From Shewanella litorisediminis (GTDB lineage: Bacteria; Pseudomonadota; Gammaproteobacteria; Enterobacterales; Shewanellaceae), in NCBI RefSeq assembly GCF_016834455.1, contig NZ_CP069213.1, forward strand, positions 1,674,501 to 1,738,500: a stretch of DNA of 64,000 bases. The letters are read 5' to 3'. Below the pieces are notes generated by a model. That model made no database searches and was not told the origin of the DNA. It saw only the letters and a program-made list of their open reading frames with translations. Shown here in pieces: positions 28,203 through 37,487 of this stretch. Positions within the stretch are counted from its first letter, which is position 1, and each line of letters starts with the position of its first letter. The translations under genes and the position numbers were made by a program.

Positions 28203-28422
28203 TGATGGATTATATTAGCAGTTTTTAGTGTAACGACAAGATGCCTGCTGGAAATTGGTATAAGCCTCGGCACAGATGCACATCGACAGCCAATCACGCC
28301 AACGGTTGCCCCATCATCGGGATGCCAGCTGGCTTTATCACTCAAAACAGGAATTTAATGCAGGCAGCAAAGGTGATAGCTTTAAGGGCAAAGGCGGTCA
28401 GGCCTAACGTCAGGAAGCGCGA

Positions 28423-29085
28423 ATGTTACAACCCTTACTCTATATTGGCCGGCAAGCGAGTCGCAGTGATGGCCAGGCCCGCAGAATTGCCATTCTGGAA
28501 GCCACCCTTAAGTTGATAGTGGCTGAGGGGATCCGTGGTGTGCGTCACCGGGCGGTGGCCTCATTGGCACAGGTGCCACTGGCGTCAACCACATATTATT
28601 TCAGTGATATCAAAGAATTGATCCACGATGCCCTGACATTCCACGTGGAGAAAACCATGGCGGCCAATCTGGCGCTGGAAAAACAGAGTTTTGCGGCACT
28701 GGGAGATTTCAACGCGGCCTGTCTTAAGGACCGCAGCCGCCGTGCGAAACTGGTGACCATGTTGAGTGGCTTTGTCTGCGAACATATCAAGAGTCATGCG
28801 AAAGACAGGGAAGGACGGTTACTTGAACTGGCTTTCCATGAAGAGGCGCTGCGTAATCCGGCGCTGGCCCAGGCGATTGTGGCGCTCGATGATGCGATTT
28901 TCGGCCCCATGATGGGCTTTTTCAGCCAAATCGGTGCCAGTGCACCGCGGGCGCTGGCGTGTCAGATGCTGGGACTTATCAGACTCTTGGAGTATCGCTA
29001 CACGGTGCGGCCATGGGATGAAGTTGAGTGCCAGAGCGCAGTCACTTCTCTGCTTGAATCCCAATTTGCCGCTGTTTCAAGTTAA
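28423..29085 (+). CDS. TetR family transcriptional regulator
   Basis: A 220-residue regulator. The N-terminal TetR helix-turn-helix is visible at residues ~20-65 (RRIAILEATLKLIVAEGIRGVRHRAVASLAQVPLASTTYYF), where the TTYYF recognition helix end is diagnostic. The C-terminal ligand domain is helical and unassigned. It is transcribed divergently from the desulfurase/MBL/rhodanese gene, so it most likely controls that gene. The ATG at 28423 is the only reasonable start in frame; no strong ribosome-binding sequence is seen, which leaves the N-terminus slightly uncertain. Confidence 0.88.
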   Translation: MLQPLLYIGRQASRSDGQARRIAILEATLKLIVAEGIRGVRHRAVASLAQVPLASTTYYFSDIKELIHDALTFHVEKTMAANLALEKQSFAALGDFNAACLKDRSRRAKLVTMLSGFVCEHIKSHAKDREGRLLELAFHEEALRNPALAQAIVALDDAIFGPMMGFFSQIGASAPRALACQMLGLIRLLEYRYTVRPWDEVECQSAVTSLLESQFAAVSS

Positions 29086-29097
29086 AGCCCGAATGTG

Positions 29098-29133
29098 AAA
29101 AGCCCGCCCCCAAATTATTGGGGACGGGCTTTT
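29098..29133. terminator. Bidirectional intrinsic terminator
   Basis: AAAAGCCCG(C)CCCC / GGGG(A)CGGGCTTTT with AAATTATT-type loop, between the convergent TetR and cysK genes. Confidence 0.88.
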
Positions 29134-29191
29134 GTGGGTATGGGCTGCTGATTCAGCAACCCATGGCAAGCTGTTTTGACTTTTATACTGT

Positions 29192-30160
29192 TTACTGCAC
29201 GTTTTCCTGGTCGCCAAACTGACCCTGGAACAGTACAGAAGACAGGTAACGCTCGGCAGCCGATGGCAGCACAACCACGATGTTTTTGTCTGCAAACTCG
29301 GGCAGGGCAGCGATACGGTTGGCGGCAACCACAGCCGCACCGGAGGAAATACCCACCAGAATGCCTTCTTCTTTCATCAGACGATGGGCCATTTCAATGG
29401 CATCTTCGTTGCTGACGGTCTCAACCCGGTCGACCAGTTCAAGGTCAAGGTTGCCCGGAATAAAACCGGCACCAATGCCCTGAATTTTGTGTGGACCTGG
29501 CTGAACAGGCTGACCTGACAGGGTTTGGCTGATCACCGGCGAATCGGCCGGCTCAACTGCCACAGATACTATGGCCTTGCCCTGGGTCTTTTTGATGTAA
29601 CGGCTCACACCTGTGATGGTGCCACCGGTACCCACACCGGCCACAACCACGTCTACCGCACCGTCGGTATCATTCCAGATCTCGGGGCCAGTGGTTTTCT
29701 CGTGGATTTCCGGGTTGGCTGGGTTGTCAAACTGCTGCAGCAGAACGTATTTCTCTGGGGCAGACTGACGGATTTCTTCGGCCTTTTCGATAGCCCCTTT
29801 CATGCCTTTGGCGCCTTCGGTCAATACCAGGTTGGCACCCAGCGCCTTGAGCAGCTTACGGCGCTCCAGGCTCATGGTGTTGGGCATGGTCAGGGTCAGC
29901 TTGTAACCCCGGGCTGCTGCCACGTAGGCCAGCGCAATACCAGTGTTACCGGACGTCGGTTCGATGAGTTCCTTGTCTTTGGTCAGCACGCCACGCTTTT
30001 CGGCATCCCAAATCATGTTGGCGCCGATACGGCACTTTACAGAGAAGCTGGGGTTACGGGCTTCAACCTTGGCCAGCACCTTGCCGTTGCTGACGCGGTT
30101 CAAACGCACCAGAGGGGTATTGCCAATCGTGTATGAATTGTCTTCAAAGATTTTGCTCAT
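29192..30160 (-). CDS. cysK: Cysteine synthase A
   Basis: A 322-residue PLP enzyme (E. coli CysK 323). The PLP lysine is in [15 protein letters not shown], the substrate loop in [16 protein letters not shown], the PLP phosphate-binding glycines in [18 protein letters not shown], and the C-terminal SSGAAVVAA serine contacts the pyridine ring. It condenses O-acetylserine with sulfide to form cysteine. AGGAG lies 10 bp before the ATG. The gene is 174 bp from the divergent RDD gene. A second sulfur-related gene, the desulfurase fusion, lies 1 kb away but on a separate unit. Confidence 0.96.
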   Translation of the reverse strand: MSKIFEDNSYTIGNTPLVRLNRVSNGKVLAKVEARNPSFSVKCRIGANMIWDAEKRGVLTKDKELIEPTSGNTGIALAYVAAARGYKLTLTMPNTMSLERRKLLKALGANLVLTEGAKGMKGAIEKAEEIRQSAPEKYVLLQQFDNPANPEIHEKTTGPEIWNDTDGAVDVVVAGVGTGGTITGVSRYIKKTQGKAIVSVAVEPADSPVISQTLSGQPVQPGPHKIQGIGAGFIPGNLDLELVDRVETVSNEDAIEMAHRLMKEEGILVGISSGAAVVAANRIAALPEFADKNIVVVLPSAAERYLSSVLFQGQFGDQENVQ

Positions 30161-30370
30161 GGGAATGCAGCTCCTGTGACTTTATCGCATTTAAGCATAA
30201 TCGCTGTGACGCCATTGAGAAGTGATTCTTTGTTCTTCGTTATTTCATTTAGTTATTAAAGCATTCCCTTTTATTCATAATGTCTGATTTGTTCGGCAAT
30301 TGAATGTGATAACCTCGAAACAATAACAAGAGAGTTGTCATCCAAGGGTGTACAACCGCCGGACACAAGC

Positions 30371-31510
30371 ATGACAGAGCCGCAAGCCAATCACACAGGC
30401 ACCTTGCCCGGTGGCAAGGACCCGCGCACCATCATTACGCCCCACGCCTTCAGTGTGAATGAAGGCCTGCTCTACACGCCCCTGGCATCCCCCCTGAAAC
30501 GGGCCCTCGCCATCAGCATCGATGGTTTGGTGATTTCCGTGCTTGCCGAGGAAGCGGGTGTAGTGTTTGTGCTTCTGGTATTGCTCGCTTCCTTATTGAA
30601 TAAACGCCTCGCCCGCATTGGCCGTTATGCCAAGCTTGCCATTTATCTCCTGATGACGCTGGTGTTGGTCTATGTGGTGTCCGATAACATTCAAAACCGG
30701 GGACAGGACGTTACTGGTACCGGGACGTCTCAGACGGATGCGTTGTCGGCGACCCAACTCCTGACACTGCTGCCTGCCACCACCGCGCTTGCGCTTTGCG
30801 ACAACCCAAGCTGCGCCGCGGAGCAAGCCGAGGTGCTTGCAACCAAACTGGCGGCGTCTTCTCTCTCCCGGGAAGAGGCCGAAGCACTGCTTTATGGCAC
30901 TCTGGACGAAGTCTCACTCACCGATGCCGAGCGTACGGCATTGAAAGCAAGGCTTTCAGCGCATTTAACTCATCTGCCTGAACGCCGCGCCGGGATTGAT
31001 GAGCCTGACATTCCCACGGCTACCCTGTCACCCGCCGCCGCTGATACGGCACAGACTGACGATACGCCCCTCGCCAACGAGAAGGTGTCTTATGGGCGTG
31101 ATGGCGAAAACAAGCTGCCTGACCATACTTTCAAAAGTGCTGAGGCACCTTCCATGGGCAATTACAGCCTCATTGAATGGGTAAAAGGCATTTTGAACGA
31201 TCTGGGTCTCGGATTCGGTTGGGCCGCGTTCTACTTCACTGTGTTTACGGCCTGGTTTGATGGCCAGACACTGGGCAAAAAACTCCTTGGGATCCGGGTG
31301 ATTTCGTTGGATGGCTCCAAGCTGGGACTCTGGGCTGCTTTTGGTCGCTATGGTGGCTATGGCGCCGGGTTTGCCACCGGACTATTGGGTTTTTTGCAGG
31401 TGTGTTGGGATGCAAACCGACAGGCCATTCAGGACAAAATATCGTCTACCGTGGTGATTGATTTAACCAAACCACGGCAGATCCCGGATTCAGAAGGAAA
31501 CCTAACATGA
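30371..31510 (+). CDS. RDD family membrane protein
   Basis: About 379 residues. Two membrane stretches near the N-terminus (ISIDGLVISVLAEEAGVVFVLLVLLA and AKLAIYLLMTLVLVYVV) and two near the C-terminus (FGWAAFYFTVFTAWFDGQTLGKKLLGIRV, FATGLLGFLQVCW) bracket a ~160-residue Ala/Thr-rich polar domain (residues ~115-270). The RALAISIDGL and GQTLGKKLLGIRV motifs define the RDD family, but the long insert between the halves is unusual for it. The ATG at 30371 is used; a TTG at 30335 next to an AAGAGAG sequence is an alternative. It overlaps the next gene by 4 bp (ATGA), so the three genes form an operon. Confidence 0.8.
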   Translation: MTEPQANHTGTLPGGKDPRTIITPHAFSVNEGLLYTPLASPLKRALAISIDGLVISVLAEEAGVVFVLLVLLASLLNKRLARIGRYAKLAIYLLMTLVLVYVVSDNIQNRGQDVTGTGTSQTDALSATQLLTLLPATTALALCDNPSCAAEQAEVLATKLAASSLSREEAEALLYGTLDEVSLTDAERTALKARLSAHLTHLPERRAGIDEPDIPTATLSPAAADTAQTDDTPLANEKVSYGRDGENKLPDHTFKSAEAPSMGNYSLIEWVKGILNDLGLGFGWAAFYFTVFTAWFDGQTLGKKLLGIRVISLDGSKLGLWAAFGRYGGYGAGFATGLLGFLQVCWDANRQAIQDKISSTVVIDLTKPRQIPDSEGNLT

Positions 31511-32631
31511 CTCAGTCAATCGCTATTACCGGCACCGGCGTTTTTACGCCGCCGGAGGGAATAGACAATGATGCCCTGGTGGCCAGTTTTAACGCCTATG
31601 TCGACCTCTTTAACCGTGAACATGAAGGCCAGATAGATCTTGGTCACATCGAGCCGCTGGCCTATTCCTCCAGCGAATTTATTGAAAAGGCCTCCGGGAT
31701 TAAGCACCGCTATGTGATGGTGAAAGACGGTATTCTGGATCCTGAAATCATGATGCCGCTTATTCCCGAGCGGCCAGCGGATGCCCTGTCACTGCAGGGC
31801 GAAATGGGGGTATTGGCGGCTCAGGAGGCACTGGCCAATGCCGGCTTACAGCCATCAGACATAGATTTGGTGATAGTGGCCTGCGCCTATACCCAAAGAG
31901 CTTACCCGGCCATGGCCATTGAAATACAGCAGGCCCTTGGCACATCGGGCTTTGGCTTTGATATGCAGGTGGCTTGCAGTTCTGCCACCTTTGGCCTGGC
32001 CGCAGCCAAGGGCTTGATTGCCCAGGGAAGCGCCCGGCGCGCCCTGGTCATTTGCCCCGAAATCTGCTCGGCCCAGGTGAACTATCGCGATCGCGACAGC
32101 CATTTCATTTTTGGCGATGTGGCAACGGCCATGGTGGTCGAGCCTTTGGCCGGCAGTCGCAGCCATCAAAGTTTCGAAATTATGGGGCATCGCTGTGTGA
32201 CCGAGTATTCCAACAATATCCGCAGCAACTTTGGCTTTCTCAATCGCTGCGATCCGGCCACCGCCTATGACGCCGACAAGCTGTTCCATCAGCAGGGCCG
32301 AAAAGTGTTCAAAGAACTCTTACCCATGATCTATAGTCATCTTGATAGCCAATTTGCAGCGTCAGGCTTGACGCCAGAGGCGATGAAGCGTCTGTGGCTG
32401 CATCAGGCCAACATCAATATGAACCAGTTTGTAGTGAAAAAACTGCTTGGGGATAACGTGAGTGCAGACACGGCGCCTGTGGTGCTGGACCGTTATGCCA
32501 ATACCGCGTCAGCCGGATCGGTCATCGCACTGCATCAGTACAGAGAAGGGCTTGATACTGGCGATCTTGGGCTTTTATGTTCCTTCGGCGCCGGTTATTC
32601 CATTGGCAGCTTTATTTTAAAGACAGTTTGA
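31507..32631 (+). CDS. Beta-ketoacyl-ACP synthase III family protein
   Basis: A 374-residue thiolase-fold enzyme. The catalytic triad is intact: Cys in MQVACSSATFGLAAA, His in LWLHQANINMN and Asn in RYANTASAGS. It is ~55 residues longer than FabH, with an extended N-terminal region (NAYVDLFNREHEGQIDLGHIE) seen in FabH-like paralogues. Such enzymes start or extend acyl chains from acyl-CoA or acyl-ACP; the substrate here is unknown, and this is likely not the housekeeping FabH. It is the middle gene of an operon, overlapping the RDD gene and 12 bp before the diguanylate cyclase gene, which hints at membrane lipid or acyl signalling linked to c-di-GMP. Confidence 0.85.
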   Translation: MTQSIAITGTGVFTPPEGIDNDALVASFNAYVDLFNREHEGQIDLGHIEPLAYSSSEFIEKASGIKHRYVMVKDGILDPEIMMPLIPERPADALSLQGEMGVLAAQEALANAGLQPSDIDLVIVACAYTQRAYPAMAIEIQQALGTSGFGFDMQVACSSATFGLAAAKGLIAQGSARRALVICPEICSAQVNYRDRDSHFIFGDVATAMVVEPLAGSRSHQSFEIMGHRCVTEYSNNIRSNFGFLNRCDPATAYDADKLFHQQGRKVFKELLPMIYSHLDSQFAASGLTPEAMKRLWLHQANINMNQFVVKKLLGDNVSADTAPVVLDRYANTASAGSVIALHQYREGLDTGDLGLLCSFGAGYSIGSFILKTV

Positions 32632-32643
32632 GGAGTTCTGGCT

Positions 32644-33885
32644 TTGAGAATTTTGTTAGTCGAGGACAGTAATATCGTCGTCAGGTTACTCAGACACATG
32701 TTGACTCAACTACATGATTGCACTGTTGACGTCGCCCCAAATTTGGCAGAAGCAAGGGAGTTGCTTGAGCAAAATACTTACTTTGCGGCGGTAACCGATC
32801 TGAACTTGCCTGATGCGCCCAATGGTGAAAGCGTCGAGTTGGTTCTTGGTCATGGCACGCCCTGTATTGTGCTCACCGGCAGTTTGGATGCCAAGCAGCG
32901 CAAGAAACTGCTGCATATGGGCATTGTAGACTACGTATATAAAGAAAATCGCTTTAGTTATGAGTATGTTGTCAAACTTATAGGAACCCTTGAACGCAAT
33001 CGCAATACCAAGGTTCTGATTGCAGATGACTCGCTTGTCAGCAGGAGATTTGTTCGAAATTTACTGGAGTTGCACCTGTTTGAGGTGCTGGAAGCCGAAG
33101 ACGGCCTCAAAGCCTTGGAGGTTTTGCAACGCGTACCCGGGATCCGCTTGTTGATAGCCGATTACAACATGCCGGGTATCGACGGTTTCGAGCTTATTCT
33201 GCGGGTGAGGGAAAAGTATGCCCGTGAGGACATGGCCATTATTGGCCTGTCCAATGACACCGATGAGACTCTCACCGCCCGCTTTATCAAAAATGGCGCC
33301 AATGACTTTCTGCAAAAGCCTTTCGTACATGAAGAGTTTCACTGCCGGGTCAGCAATACGCTTGAATCCCTGGAGATGATACGCAAGCTATGGGAGCAGG
33401 CTAACCTTGATTACCTTACCGGCGTGCACACCCGCCGTTATTTCTTCGATAAACTCAATCCCAGTTTGCAAACCTTCGTGAAGCAGGGGACTTGTCTGTC
33501 AATTGCGATGATGGATATCGATTTCTTCAAAAGAGTAAATGATACCCATGGACACGATATTGGCGATGAGGTTCTTAAAGAGTTTGCCCGCAGAATGCAT
33601 GAAGCCTTTGGGCAACATTTCACCCTGGCGAGATTGGGCGGGGAGGAGTTTGTCGTTGCCATGAAAGGGCTGGATAAACAAAAGGCTCAGTCATTGATGG
33701 AGGGATTTCGTGCTAATGTGGAAGCCATTCCTTTTCAGTTTGGTGAGTTGAGTCTCATGCTCACAGTCAGTATCGGGGTGGCAGAGCTGGGAAATGAAAC
33801 CTTGGACAGCCTGATGAAAAGGGCCGATATGGCGCTGTACGAAGCCAAGTCCCAAGGACGCAACCAGACAAGGGTTGCGCCCTGA
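32644..33885 (+). CDS. Double-receiver diguanylate cyclase response regulator
   Basis: A 413-residue protein. Receiver 1 (residues ~1-120) has the phosphoacceptor in AAVTDLNLPD; receiver 2 (~123-240) has it in LLIADYNMPGIDGF. The GGDEF domain (~255-413) carries LDYLTGVHTRRYF, MMDIDFFKRVNDTHGHDIGD and the active signature ARLGGEEFVV, so it should make cyclic di-GMP. The RxxD inhibitory site that normally sits five residues before GGEEF is absent (GQHF), so product inhibition through the classical I-site is unlikely. The start is TTG with AGGAG 8 bp upstream, overlapping the end of the previous gene. Confidence 0.93.
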   Translation: MRILLVEDSNIVVRLLRHMLTQLHDCTVDVAPNLAEARELLEQNTYFAAVTDLNLPDAPNGESVELVLGHGTPCIVLTGSLDAKQRKKLLHMGIVDYVYKENRFSYEYVVKLIGTLERNRNTKVLIADDSLVSRRFVRNLLELHLFEVLEAEDGLKALEVLQRVPGIRLLIADYNMPGIDGFELILRVREKYAREDMAIIGLSNDTDETLTARFIKNGANDFLQKPFVHEEFHCRVSNTLESLEMIRKLWEQANLDYLTGVHTRRYFFDKLNPSLQTFVKQGTCLSIAMMDIDFFKRVNDTHGHDIGDEVLKEFARRMHEAFGQHFTLARLGGEEFVVAMKGLDKQKAQSLMEGFRANVEAIPFQFGELSLMLTVSIGVAELGNETLDSLMKRADMALYEAKSQGRNQTRVAP

Positions 33886-33901
33886 CTCTCTATGAATTGC
33901 A

Positions 33902-36247
33902 TTACAAAATAAAGGCGTAGCTGAGTTTCATAAACAGGGTTTGCTCGGTGCGGTTTAAGCCGGGGTAATCATCATCTGCCCGCATACCATCGGCATAACC
34001 GAGATAAAACACACTGAGCGGATTGAGTTTATAGCCATACAGCAGCTCTGTGCCCAAATCTTTGCTGAGGTTGTCGGGGTTGCTGTAGAGGTACAGGCCC
34101 GGGTCGCGGCGGATATGGGTGTAGATCCCCGAAAACCGAATAAAGCTTTCCACACTCAGTTGCCAATTGATGCGGACATCCGTGAGGTTGGCGGTGATAA
34201 GCCGTCCTTCGTCCACATCAAGGGCATAGTAAGCGTGGCTTGCCTCAAACACCAGACCGTCGGTCAGCTTGAGCTCAAGCTCGCCACTGGCCCGTAAACT
34301 GGTGCCGGGGCGGTTGTTTTGCAGGTCTATCTCATCGCCCCAGGATGCCGCCAAGCCGCCGCCAGCCCAGGAAAGCGGATAAGCGCTGGCCTCAGCCCAG
34401 AAGCGGGTTTCGTCAAACAACGTGGTATTGCCGTCAATGGCGAGGGAGCTGGCATCGAGGCGGCGCCCCACCTTTTCCCGGGTTAACCAGCCACCGCCTA
34501 CCCAGCTTTGCCAGCCACCTTCAGCCGAGAGCCAGCCTTCCAGCTCCTGCTCGATTTTCTCGCCATTCTGGTTCTGGGTCATGTCCCAGTCGCCACCCAG
34601 TTCCACTTCGTTAAACCAGCTGTCGCTGGGGTACCAGATATAGCCGCCACCCAGCACGGCTTTACGTTGGTCGACCTTTTCGATAAAGCCGAGATCGGCA
34701 CGAAAATCCTCACCCACCGACTCGTAATCGGCCTTGAGGTAGTAGTTGCGGGTAGCATGCTTATAGCCAAGCCGGTACATCTCGCCGCGAAATGCACCGT
34801 CTTTGTGGGTTCGCAGCACCTGTTCATTGAGTTCGCAGTCGTTGAGATTGCAGGTATCCGCCGGCAGACAATCGTCAGCCGAGTTACAAAAGTCCCAATA
34901 AAAATCTTCAGGATACAGGGTGTCTGAGCTGGCAAACTGGCCGATAAAGGTGTCCTGGGCCGTTGGCTGGTATTTGATATCCGCCGACATCACCAGGTTA
35001 TGATAATCGTCGCTGCGTTTGCCGGTGATGACAGCGCCTACGGCAAGCCGCTCGCTGCTGGTGTAGAGATAGCGGCCGGCAAGGTTGTGGCTCTCGCTGT
35101 CGATATTGGCAACCGATGACCCCAGATTTCCGGGCACCAGAAAGTGGCTGCCGCTGTCGTTGGCACCCAAAAAGGCGAAGGTGTGCGCTTCCGTCTTGTG
35201 GGTAAATTTCACCCCGTAGTCCGGGTCGACCAGGTTACGGGTATGCAGCAGCGAGACCTGTGAGTCGAAATACTCTTTGTTATCGAGGAAAAATGAGCGT
35301 TTTTCATCGAAAAACAAGGCGAAACTCGAGTTCACATCCAACTGGCCTGCATCGGCCTCAACCTGTGAAAAATCCGGGTTCAGGGTGGCATTGAGCAAGG
35401 ACGAAGGGCTTAAGGCCCAGCGAACATCCACGCCCACATCCACATCCTGCTCATCCTGCCACTCACTGCCGGGGGCTTGCCCGCGATCCCTGTGGCCCTT
35501 GGCCACCAGAGAGGGCGTCACCTGAAGCCCCTTGCCAAGGTTAACTGTCCCCAAACCACTGGCCACTCCGAGCTGGCACAACTGACAGCTGTTTTGCCGC
35601 GAAATGGCATGGGTAGACAGTCTGTGCTCAGCGTCTCTGGGGTGGAAACGGATAAGCTCAAATCCCCAGGTTTTGTCACCCGGGCTGTCGTCAAAATTCA
35701 GTTGTGACAGCGGGATGGCCACCTCCACCTGATAACCTGTATCGGTCACACGTCCGGCACTTTGCCAGATGCCGTCCCAGGCTGCACTCTCGGTTTTGTT
35801 CAGCTCATTTTCGATGGAGTCGAGTTGTACTCCCAGCGGGTTAATAAAAAACTGGTAGGCCAGGCGGGCATTGTTAAAGGTATCCAGCTTGATGCCCACC
35901 ATATCATCGCCCCAGATATCGTCTCTGGGTCTTAAGTGCGCCCGGATCTGCTGAGGATTTGGATCGTCAGCCTTGAATGCCACGTACAAAGTGGAGTCTG
36001 TGGCATAGACCCATGCCTGGGTTTGCACCCTGGCCGGGGTATTTTCTGCCGGGCGGGTTTCGAATGCGAGATAAGTACTGGCCGCCTGCTGCCACACATC
36101 ATCGCTGATGTCACCGTCAATCTGTGCCTGGGCGACAAGGGAGGGAATGCGGATATCAAATTGGCTGGCACTGCCCGCCAGACTGAGTTGGGGCGATAAG
36201 GCACACAGCAGCGCCATCCCGGCGGCGGAGAAATGGGTGAGTTTCAT
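33902..36247 (-). CDS. Exported CBM9-like / DUF5916 family protein
   Basis: A 781-residue exported protein. Signal peptide MKLTHFSAAGMALLCALSPQLSLAG with likely cleavage after LAG. Residues ~35-210 form a carbohydrate-binding-family-9-like domain (IDGDISDDVWQQA, TQAWVYATDSTLYVAFKADDP, WGFELIRF). The remaining ~550 residues are strand-rich with alternating aromatic/polar pattern (FIRFSGIYTHIRRDPGLYLYSN, KLSYAFIL at the end), typical of the DUF5916 outer-membrane barrel. Four cysteines near residues 480-500 (CNSADDCLPADTCNLNDC) may form disulfides. It probably sits in the outer membrane; ligand unknown. An in-frame upstream extension was rejected because the signal peptide starts at 36247. Confidence 0.82.
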   Translation of the reverse strand: MKLTHFSAAGMALLCALSPQLSLAGSASQFDIRIPSLVAQAQIDGDISDDVWQQAASTYLAFETRPAENTPARVQTQAWVYATDSTLYVAFKADDPNPQQIRAHLRPRDDIWGDDMVGIKLDTFNNARLAYQFFINPLGVQLDSIENELNKTESAAWDGIWQSAGRVTDTGYQVEVAIPLSQLNFDDSPGDKTWGFELIRFHPRDAEHRLSTHAISRQNSCQLCQLGVASGLGTVNLGKGLQVTPSLVAKGHRDRGQAPGSEWQDEQDVDVGVDVRWALSPSSLLNATLNPDFSQVEADAGQLDVNSSFALFFDEKRSFFLDNKEYFDSQVSLLHTRNLVDPDYGVKFTHKTEAHTFAFLGANDSGSHFLVPGNLGSSVANIDSESHNLAGRYLYTSSERLAVGAVITGKRSDDYHNLVMSADIKYQPTAQDTFIGQFASSDTLYPEDFYWDFCNSADDCLPADTCNLNDCELNEQVLRTHKDGAFRGEMYRLGYKHATRNYYLKADYESVGEDFRADLGFIEKVDQRKAVLGGGYIWYPSDSWFNEVELGGDWDMTQNQNGEKIEQELEGWLSAEGGWQSWVGGGWLTREKVGRRLDASSLAIDGNTTLFDETRFWAEASAYPLSWAGGGLAASWGDEIDLQNNRPGTSLRASGELELKLTDGLVFEASHAYYALDVDEGRLITANLTDVRINWQLSVESFIRFSGIYTHIRRDPGLYLYSNPDNLSKDLGTELLYGYKLNPLSVFYLGYADGMRADDDYPGLNRTEQTLFMKLSYAFIL

Positions 36248-36354
36248 TATGTTAGTTCTTGTAATTGTAATGATATTTTTTGTCGCAGAGTTTACACCAG
36301 TCCTGCTGCCCGGGTGAGGGGGATTTGTTACAAAGTCTGAACAGGTAAAATAAA

Positions 36355-36375
36355 ACGCCCGCGTGCTGCGGGCGT
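36355..36375 (-). terminator. Intrinsic terminator after cysZ
   Basis: ACGCCCGC / GCGGGCGT stem with a GTGCT loop; on the minus strand a short TTTTA follows. It is 24 bp past the cysZ stop. Confidence 0.75.
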
Positions 36376-36398
36376 CGTTTGCGGCTGAGCTTACCGTG

Positions 36399-37193
36399 TT
36401 ACTCAGGGGCGATATGGGGATGGCGGTAGGCTTCGCGGTAACGGTCAACCCACATGGCGGTGGCGCCACAAATGGCCACCGGCATCACGATAAAATTCAC
36501 CACAGGGATCATCGAAAACAGGGTGACTGCCGCACCAAAACTCATGCTGGTGCCCTTGGTTTGACGCAGGGCAAAACGCATGTCGTTAAAAGGCACCTTG
36601 TGGTTATCGAAGGGATAGTCGCAGTACTGAATCGCCATCATCCAACTGCTGAACAAAAACCACAGCACCGGGGCGACGGTTTGCCCAACCAGCGGCACCC
36701 AAAACAGCAGTAAAAACAAGATTGCGCGGGGCAGATAATATTTAAGTTTCAGCCATTCACGGCCAAGGATCCTCGGCAGGTCCTTGATTAAATCTTGGGT
36801 TGAGCCCGTGTACAGTGGTTTGCCGGTAAGCAGCTGCTCCACCTTTTCAGCCAAGAGGCCATTGAAGGGGGCGGCAAGCCAGTTCATAACAGAGCTGAAA
36901 ATAAAGGCCATCACCACCAACATGGTCAACACTGCCAGGGGCCACAGCAAAAAGTTCAGCCAGGACAGGTATTCAGGAAGTTGGCCGCTGATATAGGCAA
37001 AAAGCTGCTCCAGCTGGCCAAAAGCCACATAAAAGGCACCGGCAAACAGCAAGAGGTTAATCATCAGCGGAATAAAAACAAAGGTTCGCAGGCCGGGGCG
37101 GCGGATAAGTTGGAAGCCTTCCATAAAGTAGTTAAACCCACTCTTGGCCTGGCGGGCGGATTCCCGGGTAGATGAAAGCGACGGTCGTGACAT
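36399..37193 (-). CDS. cysZ: Sulfate transporter CysZ
   Basis: A 264-residue inner-membrane protein (E. coli CysZ 253) of the EI24/CysZ family. Four main hydrophobic regions are visible: TFVFIPLMINLLLFAGAFYV, WLNFLLWPLAVLTMLVVMAFIFSSVMNWLAAPF, RAILFLLLFWVPLVGQTVAPVLWFLFSSW and FGAAVTLFSMIPVVNFIVMPVAICGAT. The motif APFNGLLAEKVE after helix 2 is characteristic. CysZ moves sulfate into the cell for cysteine synthesis. It is divergent from smc; in E. coli cysZ is next to zipA-ligA, so smc appears as an insertion into that neighbourhood. Confidence 0.92.
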   Translation of the reverse strand: MSRPSLSSTRESARQAKSGFNYFMEGFQLIRRPGLRTFVFIPLMINLLLFAGAFYVAFGQLEQLFAYISGQLPEYLSWLNFLLWPLAVLTMLVVMAFIFSSVMNWLAAPFNGLLAEKVEQLLTGKPLYTGSTQDLIKDLPRILGREWLKLKYYLPRAILFLLLFWVPLVGQTVAPVLWFLFSSWMMAIQYCDYPFDNHKVPFNDMRFALRQTKGTSMSFGAAVTLFSMIPVVNFIVMPVAICGATAMWVDRYREAYRHPHIAPE

Positions 37194-37487
37194 AAGGGGC
37201 TTTGCTCCAAACGTTTGTGTTTGCAGGCATTGTCAGCCAAGGCCTGCCAAGGTTGCAAGGTTGAAATTGTGGCGAAATACGTCCAGCTCGGCCACGGGTC
37301 ATCGCATTGGCCTGTGTTTGTGTGGCCTGGCCCTCCTTTAGGGTGATAAAAACGTTACAAATTCAAATGGGCTTTGGTAAAGTTGGCAGCAAACAACAGG
37401 AATGAAGGCTCCCGCCCATCGGCGGGGCAATTTTATCATCGGCGCTACGGCTGTTTTGTCAGCCCCTGAAGCGATTTGACTGGCATT

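Noticed and set aside
28241..28516. 91-codon plus-strand frame overlapping the start of the TetR gene
   Set aside because: Overlaps the clear TetR helix-turn-helix frame and has no family-like sequence.
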